Of a stretch of 64,000 bases of DNA, positions 42,774-52,236 are shown one piece after another. Below the pieces are notes generated by a model. The model searched no databases, was not told the DNA's origin, and saw only the letters and a program-made list of their open reading frames with translations. The position numbers were made by a program, and so were the translations under genes. The number at the start of each line of letters is the position of its first letter. Position 1 is the stretch's first letter. Source of the DNA: Lepraria neglecta (Eukaryota; Ascomycota; Lecanoromycetes; Lecanorales; Stereocaulaceae); the NCBI GenBank assembly GCA_033220425.1, contig CM065647.1, positions 1,302,001 to 1,366,000 on the forward strand, given 5' to 3'.

Positions 42774-43974
42774 TTTAGTGGTTGAAGAGAGTTATTGATT
42801 GCTAGTGATTGAGTAGATTGATTATAGAGTTGAAGTAAGAGTTTTTGGAAGTGGTGAGATGAGTTAGAAGGGGTGGGATCAGAGAAGAAGTGAACACACT
42901 GGTTTCCGTCGAAACCAGGTATGGGAAGGCGGCGACGTGGTTGAATAGCTCAGGACTGGCTAAGAAGCCTTCATTGAACAGCGCGGCTAGTGGCGCCTCG
43001 ATGTGGAATGGAATAATGGTGATTTACGTGTGCTTTCGCAGCCGAAAACAAAGCACCCAACGCACGACAGCAGTAAAGCCGTCGTGTCATCTATCAGCGT
43101 AGTAGAAGCAATAAGTGTGGAAGGCTCCTCTGATGAATGAAGTTTAGAGATGCAAAGTCGTGACTCAAAAGAAGCACTGAGTGAAGCCAGATCCTCAGTC
43201 ACCTTCACAGAGACACAAACTTGTTGTTGTGACTTTGAAATGATGTAGCGAGGAAATCTGTTCCAGTTTAAGTCCTTTGTTTTGAGTCTGCCATTGGCCT
43301 CCAGGTTATGGCTCTTGGAAGCGTTGTTCAAGATCAAGAGCATCACAAGGCTCCGGCAAATGATATCTTAACCACTGGACCATCCTGCCTAAATGGTATG
43401 AACCTCAACTTTGGGAATGCATTGGAAAATGGGCGTGGCAAATTGCCGGCGTTGTAAAAGATTCAAGTCAACCTGAGTTAGTGGGCAAAGATAAGACCAA
43501 ATGATCTAGATATATAAAAAGGCCCCCGATGCTTGTCCTGAAGTCACATAAGGTGGTCATCCTCAAGTGTGGTGAGAGGAGGGGAAGAGTCCGGCAATGC
43601 GTTCAATTGGGCCACTCCTGGAGTAATAGCACCTTGTTCTTGTGTCTGTAGAGAGTGGCCATGGCCATGAATGGCAGGACCGGTGGTAGTGGCTGTCAAT
43701 GTTTGAGCACCTAATGCTTAGTTGTCATCCTCATGATCAGACATGACAAACGTGAAGGTGCTTAGAGTGGGTTGGTGTGTAAGATCGTGGCGATGTAGTG
43801 TTGGTGTGTGGTTGAGAAGAAGCAAGGTTTGTAAAGTATGAAGTCTCCAGTCCCCGGCGGATGTAGTCAATAGCGGCTCGAAACCTGTAGGTAGACTAGA
43901 TCCTACAAATTCAATTTGTCAATCCCAGACTGCAACGGGAAAGTGGATTAATTCATCTTTGATGCACCTCCTAT
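42774..43974. other. Gene-poor stretch with one doubtful frame and a tRNA-like snippet
   Basis: A 119-codon minus frame (43346..42987) exists but shows no family features. At 43389..43362 (minus) GGCAGGATGGTCCAGTGGTT resembles the 5' quarter of a tRNA (box A), but no anticodon arm or box B follows. The dispersed repeat at 43885-43923 lies at the end of this stretch. Confidence 0.35.
43885..43923. repeat. Copy 1 of a 39-bp dispersed inverted sequence
   Basis: CTGTAGGTAGACTAGATCCT, continuing to ATTTGTCAAT, is the reverse complement of 50515-50553 with two differences, both transitions. It contains the palindrome ACAAATTGAATTTGT. Each copy lies 50-90 bases beyond the 3' end of a nucleotidyltransferase-like gene. 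Confidence 0.7.
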
Positions 43975-44911
43975 CTACCTCGGGAGCGCAGCATTCCGTG
44001 CGCGTAGTGCATCCCTATTAGCCTTCCTCCTCCGTAGCTGTTCCTCAGTCGGCCCCTGCCCAAACACGGGCTTCCTCACATAGGTCTCGCACATCTTTCT
44101 CAACTCATTTCGATTCCGTTCCGAAAGCTCCAGCAGTATTCTCTCCAGCAGCTTCTCCTGGTCTAAGAAAAGGTACCTGATGAGATATGTAGTGTGTTGT
44201 GATTTGCCTCCCCAGTATTGCTGCGCTGGGGGCAAATTCTCCATATCATGCCGCCATCGACTGATGTCAGCATCTAAGAAGCGAGGAATGGTTGGCACGA
44301 ATATCGGAACCCTGCAGTCCTTACTTCGTGCGGAGACCTGTGACACGAATCTGACACCCTCAGGCGAGAGTAGCCTAGGTCCCCTGGGTTCTTTAGGATC
44401 GAAGCGCTCCTCAAGCAGCGGCATGTTCTGCGAGCAACAATCCGGTACTTCCACCTTGGCTCCATCGACTTCGAGTTGGTATTTCTGTTCTGTCCAGAAA
44501 CTCAAACACAGCTCATGATCTGTGCCTTCAAACTGGCGTCGAAGGCGAGGGATATCCTTGTGAGCAGCGGAGCTCTGTCTTTCCAAAGAAGGAGCAACCT
44601 TCTCCCACCTGCCAGTTGTGATGAGGTCGTCGATAATGTTGTCAAGTTGTTGCGACCCTATGAGAATATCAACATCCTGAAATGTTGTTAGCTTTGCCGT
44701 ACACAAGACTATATAGGCAGAGAGATCATACCTCTTTCGGGGTTACTGCAGTTCCCATCCACCCAAGAGCACATTCTTCGATCAGGATGAACGGATGCTT
44801 ACGGTGTTCAAAGACACCCAAAACTTCGTCTAAGAAGCCTGTGAGATCGAGGTCGTGTGGAGCTGTCGAAGATGGTTTCGTTAATGAATCGGGGGTTTGT
44901 ACTTCAGCCAT
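43975..44911 (-). CDS. Fungal nucleotidyltransferase-like protein
   Basis: Exons 44911..44732 and 44676..43975, with a 55-nt intron, give 293 residues. The first exon holds HRKHPFILIEECALGWMGTA, and the junction gives VTPKEDVDILIGSQQLDNII. That hydrophobic-strand plus D-x-D pattern resembles the minimal nucleotidyltransferase fold seen in a fungal family annotated only as hypothetical. The middle has a Cys-Cys pair (VPDCCSQNMPLLEERFDP). The C-terminal half is helical with an Arg-rich end (EEQLRRRKANRDALRARNA). Enzyme activity is inference. It runs in the same direction as the decayed relative at 50602-51302. Confidence 0.72.
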
Positions 44912-45268
44912 AATTTATGATGTATGAATGCAGCTGTTCAGTTGTTTGTTACTAGAAGGTGGAGAAATTCTGGTTCCACAGATATTTTCAAGGTGCTTTA
45001 TTCTGAAGGGCATGTGACTCTGGCGCCTAAGACTTGGCGGGGCGAATCCTGCTGCGTGCGAGCCGGAAGATTGTCACTTTTGAAATTAGAGCAAGTATGA
45101 GATTATTAAAACAGCATTTGCCACAAGGAAATCAATATTGTTTGAGGTGCTACCATGCCCAACAGAAAAGGTATCGAACATCCAGCGCAACTGGCGCCAA
45201 GGTTTATCCAGCACTTGATGCGTCTTATCCGACGCCCCTATATGCACGCTTGCCCTTTTCTCCTCTCA
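44912..45268. other. Short intergenic stretch
   Basis: Between two genes on the same strand. No supported gene or repeat. Confidence 0.5.
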
Positions 45269-45691
45269 TTATGATGAAGACCGTTGATTATGCCTGGGTG
45301 TCAGTGTCGACGTAGACAGATATTGACTGTCCCTATCCGGCTCTTTGGTGCCAAGTTCTGTCCTCATAACAGTCCCCAGTAGCTCGTTGACATTCCTCGC
45401 ATCCATTTCCGCAGGAGCCGCCTGCACAGTCTTATTCTGCACTAGCTCATGGTATCCCGACCGCTTGTAATCCTCTGTCGCATGATCCTCCTGGTATTGA
45501 TTGGCCCTCCTCTTTCTTCGGTATCGGAACAAGAGAACCGCGGCGGCTGCTATGGCAATGACACCCAGAGCTAAGCCTACTCCTATCCCTGCTTTTGCGC
45601 CTGTGATGAGGCCGCTACTGCTGGAGGCGTTGTTGGAATCACTGGTTGAGGTGGGTGGAGGAATGCTAGAGGTTTGGGATCCAGGCGCAGC

Positions 45692-45732
<41 letters not shown>

Positions 45733-46565
45733 TTGCTGCTGCTAATGCCGTTGACGCCATGAGGTTAATGACTTCCGTATTGCTTGACTGCCATTGAATT
45801 TGGATAACGTCGGCCCAGACTGTGTTGCTGTTGGCAGGTATGTCTGCTTTTGAGATGGTTTTGAGTTGGCGGGAAATAGGTATGGGGCCATCTGCTAATG
45901 TGGAAGTCTGGAATACGTTTGTCAGATCCGTGCTAATGAGGCTGGCGCAGACGTTGTTCAGGATTTCCTGTCCGGTAGTGGTATATAGGAAGTAGGAACT
46001 AATTGCAGTATTAGAGGTGGCCAAGAAGTGGGATTTAGATAGGCCCATAAATTACGTACGATGGGCAGCACGCAGCATCGAAGCCCGAACTATGGGGAAG
46101 CTGCCCAACGCTCGTCCATTGCTGAGGGCATATTCCCGGAGTGTAATAGCTGTTGAAGATGTTGTAGAAACTTGCAGGATAGCAATTAGGGTCACCGGTC
46201 TGGCTGATTCCATTCTGCCAGAAAGACGTGCCATCATAGGTGACAACATTGAGACATGATGGAGGCGGGGTGAAAATGGTAGTCAGCGGAATAGGACTCG
46301 ATGTGGTCGCCGATGCAAAAAGTACACTCGACATCGCTGCTGAGTCTGTTAATGTTACAACAGCCATTGCTAAGATCTGAACGCCGCGTGAAGTGTAGAT
46401 AACATTGTTCAGATTCCATCTCGAAGATTCCTCAGGGCTGACATCTTGCCTTATGTTGGACTGCGGGTTCGTTTTGGTAAGGTAACATCGCGAACGCAGC
46501 CTCCCCATTGGCGGACCATTTTTAGTATCCCTATAAACAGCAGGCGAGGCAGGGGTTCCGGTCAT
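45269..46565 (-). CDS. Cys-rich single-pass membrane protein with poly-Ser stalk
   Basis: Exons 46565..46060 and 45998..45269, with a 61-nt intron, give up to 411 residues. The true start may be the internal Met at 46367 (MAVVTLTDSAAM). The ectodomain has the fungal pattern PPPSC...CYPASFY...YTPGICPQQW...CCPSSYFL. A Ser-rich stalk with 14 consecutive serines follows, then one TM (AGIGVGLALGVIAIAAAAVL), a basic stop (RYRRKRR) and a cytosolic tail. The layout resembles cell-wall sensor proteins (WSC or Mid2-like) in topology only. A clear signal peptide is not seen from either start, so a 5' exon may be missing. The Ser run is encoded by a TCA microsatellite. Confidence 0.7.
45692..45730. repeat. 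(TGA)13 microsatellite encoding poly-Ser
   Basis: Thirteen uninterrupted trinucleotide units. On the coding strand they are TCA (Ser) codons in the stalk of the membrane protein, so length changes would keep frame. Confidence 0.9.
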
Positions 46566-46963
46566 TTCGGGAGCTTTTCTCTCCTAAACCCTAGCTTAGC
46601 GAGCCCAAAGTGGGTCCGAACATCTTCGAACAATAATAATGCAAATGTTCAGCGAAGGATTCAGGATGCAGTAAGACCTTCTCCAAGCGATACCACGTCG
46701 CTGAGAACCTGACACAAAGCTTTGCGCTGCAGAATATGAAACAACTCAACATTAGAACACGCGTTCTCAAACACAAGGTAAATTGGCAAAGTCCCACACC
46801 AACATCGATGGCCACAATGGGGGCGGTAGCTTTGAGTGGCTGAGTTCTGACTCTCTGATATCTGACTTCGAACGCTGCCGCATGCAATCTGCCGTCTGTA
46901 ATTAGTGGTGCCTCAACTTTTGCATATTTCAAACATATGTACATGAAGAATGTAATGAGATGA
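46566..46963. other. Intergenic between membrane-protein gene and thiolase 3' end
   Basis: No gene supported; a long minus-strand frame here lacks coding character. Confidence 0.5.
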
Positions 46964-48325
46964 TCAAACGTGCGCTACCCTTTGAACGACCATTGCTGTC
47001 GCCGCTCCTCCACCATTGCATATTGCTGCAACGCCATACTGTCCAGGCTCAAGTTGATGCAGGAGTGTGGTCAAGATGCGTGAGCCAGAGCTACCAAGAG
47101 CGTGTCCAAGTGAGATGGCACCTCCAAGAGGGTTGACATTTCCAGAGTTAAGGCTAAGAATCTTCTGATTTGCTTTGATCACCGCCGCAAATGCCTCGTT
47201 GAACTCCCACACCGCGACCTGATCTTTTGTTATTCCAGCTCTTTCCAATGCGATTGGTACAGCCTTTGCTGGAGCGACTGGGAAGTCGACGGGGTCGACT
47301 GCAGCGTCTGCGGATGAGACTATACGCGCAAGTACGCGGCTGCTGGAACCATACTCTGATGCGACGGCCTTACTGCCAATCACAAGCGCTGAGGCACCGT
47401 CATTGAAGGTGGATGAATTGGCTGCAGTGACCGTTCCGCCATCTTTGACGAAGGCAGGCTCTAGCGTGGGCACTTTGTCTTCTCTCAAATTCTCATAGCC
47501 TTCATCTTTCGAAATGACTGTTTCGCCTTTCTTTCCTTTGATAGTGACGGGTGCGATTTCGTCCTGGAATCTTCCGTCCTTCCAAGCCTTTTGTGCTCTA
47601 TGAAAGCTCGCTATTGCGTACTCATCCTGCTCTTCTCTGCTGATCTTGTGTTTCTTTGCTGTCTCTTCTGCGCAGACCCCCATATGAAATTGGTTGTAGA
47701 CGTCCCATAACCCATCCTTGATCAGGCCATCTTCCATGCTGATTGCTCCAAAAGGTGGATGCTGATTTGCTCGTGGCATATAGTATGGTACTCGGCTCAT
47801 GTTCTCCATTCCACCAGCTACCTGTGCTTCTGCCAACCCCAATTGTATGTTCTGTGCAGCGAAGACCACAGCCTTCAGGCCTGACGCGCAGACTTTGTTG
47901 ATGGTGACAGCGTCGACTGTGGGAGAGAGACCCGCGAGCATAGAAGCTTGTCGAGCAGGAGACTGTCCAATTGATGCCTGGAGGACATTGCCCATGTATA
48001 CATCTGTAACCTTGGCTGCAGGGACGCCGGATTTTTCTAGGGCAGACTTAATTGCTGTTGCACCGAGTTGAGGAGCTGGGACAGGAACGAAGGAGCCATT
48101 GAACTGGAAAGCATCAGCTAAAGCATACCAGGTATTAATGTAGAGAAGAACTACTTTGCCAGTGGGAGTACGAGCGGCGCTGAGGATGTACGCATCTCGA
48201 ATCTCACCTCTTGAGACGGGAGACGTGCTCAGGTGCCGCTTGACCTGAGCGACTCTTTGTATTGGGCAGCTCATTGCAGGCTGTAAAAGTATTCGTTTCG
48301 AAGTCTGTGGTATTATGGTAGCCAT
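46964..48325 (-). CDS. Acetyl-CoA acetyltransferase (thiolase), probably mitochondrial
   Basis: Exons 48325..48155 and 48103..46964 give 436 residues; the 51-nt intron (GTAGTT...TTCCAG) is in frame. The enzyme condenses or cleaves acetoacetyl-CoA. Catalytic residues are visible: Cys129 in [11 protein letters not shown], His391 in [12 protein letters not shown] and Cys419 in [12 protein letters not shown]. The first 40 residues are basic and hydroxylated without acidic residues ([10 protein letters not shown]...[11 protein letters not shown]), a mitochondrial targeting signal, so this is likely the ACAT1-type form and not the cytosolic Erg10. Its neighbour is the carnitine/acylcarnitine carrier, which moves acetyl and acyl groups across the same membrane. 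Confidence 0.95.
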   Translation of the reverse strand: MATIIPQTSKRILLQPAMSCPIQRVAQVKRHLSTSPVSRGEIRDAYILSAARTPTGKVVLLYINTWYALADAFQFNGSFVPVPAPQLGATAIKSALEKSGVPAAKVTDVYMGNVLQASIGQSPARQASMLAGLSPTVDAVTINKVCASGLKAVVFAAQNIQLGLAEAQVAGGMENMSRVPYYMPRANQHPPFGAISMEDGLIKDGLWDVYNQFHMGVCAEETAKKHKISREEQDEYAIASFHRAQKAWKDGRFQDEIAPVTIKGKKGETVISKDEGYENLREDKVPTLEPAFVKDGGTVTAANSSTFNDGASALVIGSKAVASEYGSSSRVLARIVSSADAAVDPVDFPVAPAKAVPIALERAGITKDQVAVWEFNEAFAAVIKANQKILSLNSGNVNPLGGAISLGHALGSSGSRILTTLLHQLEPGQYGVAAICNGGGAATAMVVQRVAHV

Positions 48326-48635
48326 GTTTATTGATGGAGAGAAGGAAGGAGGCAGCGTTCAAGGGCCAAATATTTGTACCGAGGCGCGGGGCTGCGGATG
48401 ACGCGGGGCTTGCCTCCAGGGGCCTCTTTTTGGGGGGCATCAGGCTTTATGGGGACTACACTTCTGAAGCACTGGGTTATCACTGTTATTGATCCAACGC
48501 GCTCTCCGAAGACTGACTTCTTGTAGTACACTGGTATAACCTAGGATGCACCAAGTTCATGAATTATGCATTATCCGCCAACGCCCCTTGCCCAAAACGT
48601 CTACATCTAACCCTCATATACGTTTCCAAGTTCGT
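48326..48635. other. Short gap between thiolase start and carrier end
   Basis: Thiolase 5' region. Nothing else seen. Confidence 0.6.
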
Positions 48636-49782
48636 CTAGTCCAAGACCTTGCTAAAAGCCTTGTGTGCCAACTCAACGCCCAAAAAAGTGGCCGCGTTTG
48701 CTGGCACTGCTCTTGCCATCGCTGGACCCATACCAGGGAAGAACGCCTTCAGTCCCCCATTGGTATAGAGTCCTCTTATTGTCCCACCAATCGTTGGTCG
48801 TCCTTCAGCACTTTGCAGCCGGCTCTTGATTGTATCAATCGGGAAAACAGGGATCCACATAGCTACGCCTGCAGCACCTCCTGCAACCATTACGGCCTTC
48901 AGGCTCAACTCGCCACTTAGATTGCCGTCTTTGTCTTTTGGCGTCATCCACCGCTTCACATACTCGTAGCTGGCAAAGTATGCTGCGCTGCCGGGACCGT
49001 CTCTTGCTAACGTCATGGCTGAGCCTCTGAAGACAGATCGTATGCCGCCTTCCTTGTAAAGCTGCCGTACGACATCGAGTCCACCAGAATATTTAGGCTT
49101 CTCTCCGGGCTTGAGCTCTTTCTGGCCTTGTATTTGCAGTAGTACTTTGACACGTTCGAAAGGGGCAGTGACGAGGGTCATGGGTATGGCGCTGAAGAAG
49201 CCGGCGGCTGAGGTTTGGCCAATAGTGAAAGGTGTCTTGTCATTCGTATTTGGAGAGAAACTCCTCACGAGTTTCTGACCGACATCATAGCCCTGCAGAC
49301 TGTGTCAGTGCCCGTAGGGAAGCTGTAATTTGGAAAACATACCCAGAAGCTTATGGCGACTGTTGATAGGAGGTGTCAGTCATGTTGGTAGCAGATGAGT
49401 TGGACATGCTCACACATTGGTGTCACACCGACCAAGGGCGCTGATACACCCGCATACATTCCCTATTGACAAAATTCAGCAACCGTCCGCCCAGCTCTTC
49501 TGTAGTATGGCGTACTTTCCTCAACCCTTCCCTGGCCACGGTTTTCTTGGCAACATCGATTGCTCCCGTGTATACCCCTTTCTCTGCAGTCTGCATGCGG
49601 ACTTTGACCAAGTCAAACGGATGTCCAACTATGACTGCACATACTCCCCCTACACCTCCCGCAGCAAGGGAACGGAGACTCGAGACTGTTTGTTTTGAGG
49701 CCTCGACGAGTTCATCCTTGACTTGTACTACCACCTTGGTCGTGGTGGAGTCCGAAGAAGAGGAAGATGAGGAGGAAGACAT
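48636..49782 (-). CDS. Mitochondrial carnitine/acylcarnitine carrier
   Basis: Exons 49782..49516, 49462..49414, 49359..49343 and 49292..48636 give 329 residues; the third exon is only 17 nt. All three carrier repeats carry the signature: GHPFDLVKVRMQ, TAPFERVKVLLQIQG and VFPIDTIKSRLQ. The second, with ERVK and LLQIQG, is typical of carnitine/acylcarnitine carriers (yeast Crc1, Aspergillus AcuH). It exchanges acylcarnitine for carnitine across the inner membrane, needed for growth on acetate and fatty acids. The N-terminus is a Ser run followed by a helical extension. Full length and undamaged. Confidence 0.95.
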
Positions 49783-50601
49783 TGCAGCGCTTGACTAAGA
49801 GAAATTAGCTATAGAAAGGAGGTGAAGGGTTGTTGTTGCATGATGTTGCCTCTCATTGAGTTTTGGGCCGAGGCTTGCTTTTCTTCCGATGCCGCGGTCA
49901 CACTTCCGCTCCTCCATCTCCACTTTCCAATGTCACTGTTCGTCTGCCTGGGCTGGCTTCAAGCCTACTCGTCCATTGAAGATGTCTCCATAACGGGGTA
50001 TCATTGAGCGCGCTTGTCGCGTCGATGATCTTAGTTCTTTCATTGGAATAGTGACGCGTGAGAGATCCTCGCAGAAAAACATCCCATTGTGCTTATTGGA
50101 CCTTCTTATGTTGCCCCACCCTATTTTCCTCTCTTACTCTCACGGTGTATTCGTCGTCTTCCTTTGCGGAAAGGGAAAGGCTGCTACGTACCAGTGATTG
50201 TACAGGGATAGGACATCACCCACTTGAGCTATGGTTATATTGCATGTATGCAGCGCCCAGAAATGCGCGACCCTGGTTTGGGATCTTGATCTGCAGCATT
50301 TTGATTCGTACGACGCCTTCGTTTGAGGATGACTAAGGTTATCAGCATCGAATCACAGTCCTCATGCTAGCGATGAGGCTGAAGGATGCCATCGAGAGCT
50401 GCCAACGAAAGCCTGAACACACATCCGAGCATTCTGCTAGGATCGCTGTTGATACACAACTGCCCTTGTCTACGCGCAATTCACATACTTTGGTTTCGCG
50501 AAAGAAGGTCTATCATTGACAAATTGAATTTGTAGGATCTAATCTATCTACAGCCCCTTCTCTCACGTAAGTTCACGCCAGGTTGATCATCGTAAGCTGG
50601 T
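49783..50601. other. Intergenic; contains copy 2 of the dispersed 39-bp sequence
   Basis: No gene supported. The carrier promoter and the repeat at 50515-50553 lie here. Confidence 0.5.
50515..50553. repeat. Copy 2 of a 39-bp dispersed inverted sequence
   Basis: Reverse complement of 43885-43923 with two transitions. It lies about 50 bases past the stop of the decayed nucleotidyltransferase-like gene. Confidence 0.7.
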
Positions 50602-51302
50602 CTAGATCTGCAAGGCCAAGAATCGCTGCTTCACTGGGCCAGACAACAACTTCGCAAAATCCTCCACATACTCCTCCTCCTCCTCTGTTAGCTCCCCTAG
50701 ATTAGCTCCCGTATTCTCCATCACTCCGATCAAATGAATTGTCCTCCTCGCGCTCGATGCAAACCTCTACCTTCGCCATCAGCATTTCGGCCGGCACTGC
50801 ACGAAACCCGCCGTTGGAACCTGGAAGCGCCTCCACCACCTTGAGCTTGGGGACCATTGCACCCCCGACGGGCACGAGATCGAACTTGACGATGATTCCT
50901 GTGTTCGACGGTGTACTCCCAGAGACCGCCAGATTGTTTCTTGAAAAGGAGGTTGTTGTTGGCGGCGGCATTGTCGAATTCGTAGAGGGCTTCCTTCGAG
51001 ACCGCGATATCGACGTCCTCGGTTTTGCGGGTTGATCCGAAGGATCTACACCATTTCAGCTTCAGCATTGCTCCTTTGAGATGGCTTGGGAGCTAAGAGA
51101 CACGTCTCAGGAACCAGAAAAGATTCTTCGGCACCCCAGACATGTCTCATGACTCAACATTAGGGTATGGAAGGGGAAAAGGTAATTCAGAATGGGTGCT
51201 TACAGTATGCCGGTGCCTCCAATGAGCACGAACTTGTTGCGGTGATTTGGAGAGACGAGATTGATCGCCGCATGAGCGGCCTCGAAGAAAGCAGCGCGCT
51301 AG
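50602..51302 (-). pseudogene. Decayed fungal nucleotidyltransferase-like gene
   Basis: Reading down the minus strand, NKFVLIGGTGIL, an intron with GTAAGC donor, then RSFGSTRKTEDVDIAVSKEA give the glycine-rich GSTRKTEDVD nucleotidyltransferase signature. Later pieces are FDLVPVGGAMVPKLKVVEAL and, near the end, GELTEEEEEYVEDFAKLLSG to the TAG at 50604..50602. The pieces belong to one family but lie in different frames, with about two or three breaks. Its intact look-alike runs in the same direction at 43975-44911. The 5' end is not clear. Confidence 0.55.
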
Positions 51303-52236
51303 CCAGAGCCAATTGGTTGGGGAAACATAGTGAGATGGTGTTGGAAATGCTTGAGTATGGAGAGTAGTTGAATTCAAAGGGTCAAGTATGCTGAAGATTG
51401 TTTGACTGTGCTTGAAAGGACTTCTCAAATTCGAGATGTTGGGTTAATTTGTATACAAATCTGACCTGAGCCGATCTAGGAGCTCGCAGTTGCACGAGTT
51501 CATGACGAAATTTCCTGGAGCCAGCAAACACGCTGACGCCTTGCGATTTCTCTTCGTCTCACTCTCTTTTTCACTGCTATTGGTACATGACAAATTCTCT
51601 CATCGTCATCTCGCTGCGCAGTTCCCAAAATCCACCACTGATTTACGAGAGTTCAGGATGGACGGTGCTCAAAGACCGTGATACCATCGCTAATTGCTGA
51701 CATCCGTGTTCGCTCGCAAGAAAAGGAGAAGTTTCTGTAGCGGTCATTGTTCCGACTTAGAAGATTGCTCGTTCTTTTTCCTTGTGTCGCAGTAAGCAGA
51801 ATCAAAAACTGCTGTCTGAATGACTATGGCTTGATATTCATTGGTTTTGGGCCCATGAGTAACAGCGAGCACAGAAGTTTCTACCATCTGGGACCTTGAT
51901 CGACAATTGCATATTTTTACTTGAGCATTTGTCACTTGACGTCCGTGCTAAATCGTGCGTCATGTCTGCTCGTTTTTCGATTGTACGGTGTGCTGGATGA
52001 GGAGGCTTTGGCCTTCAAGCAGGGCGTTACCAACGAATGTGTTGTGACCGCTGTGGCACTGAGGCCTCCTCCTCAAGCACGGAACGAGGAACGACGTCAC
52101 TGACAATATACCCAGGGTGCAATCATTTATGCCCGAGCCTCAGACCTTCAAGCGAATGAGTAGGTATGAATCGGCACAATATACTCTTCAATACAGATCT
52201 TAATTTCTGGCGCATCTGTCGACTAGGTATGAACGC
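51303..52236. other. Intergenic, nothing recognised
   Basis: Short frames only, no repeat or gene supported. Confidence 0.5.

Noticed and set aside
43362-43389. tRNA 5'-half-like sequence (minus strand) with a good box A
   Set aside because: No anticodon stem, T-loop or box B follows within the right distance, so it is not a tRNA gene; chance or a small fragment.
45501-45797. Plus frame with a long poly-Asp run
   Set aside because: Produced by the TGA/TCA microsatellite read antisense to the membrane-protein gene.
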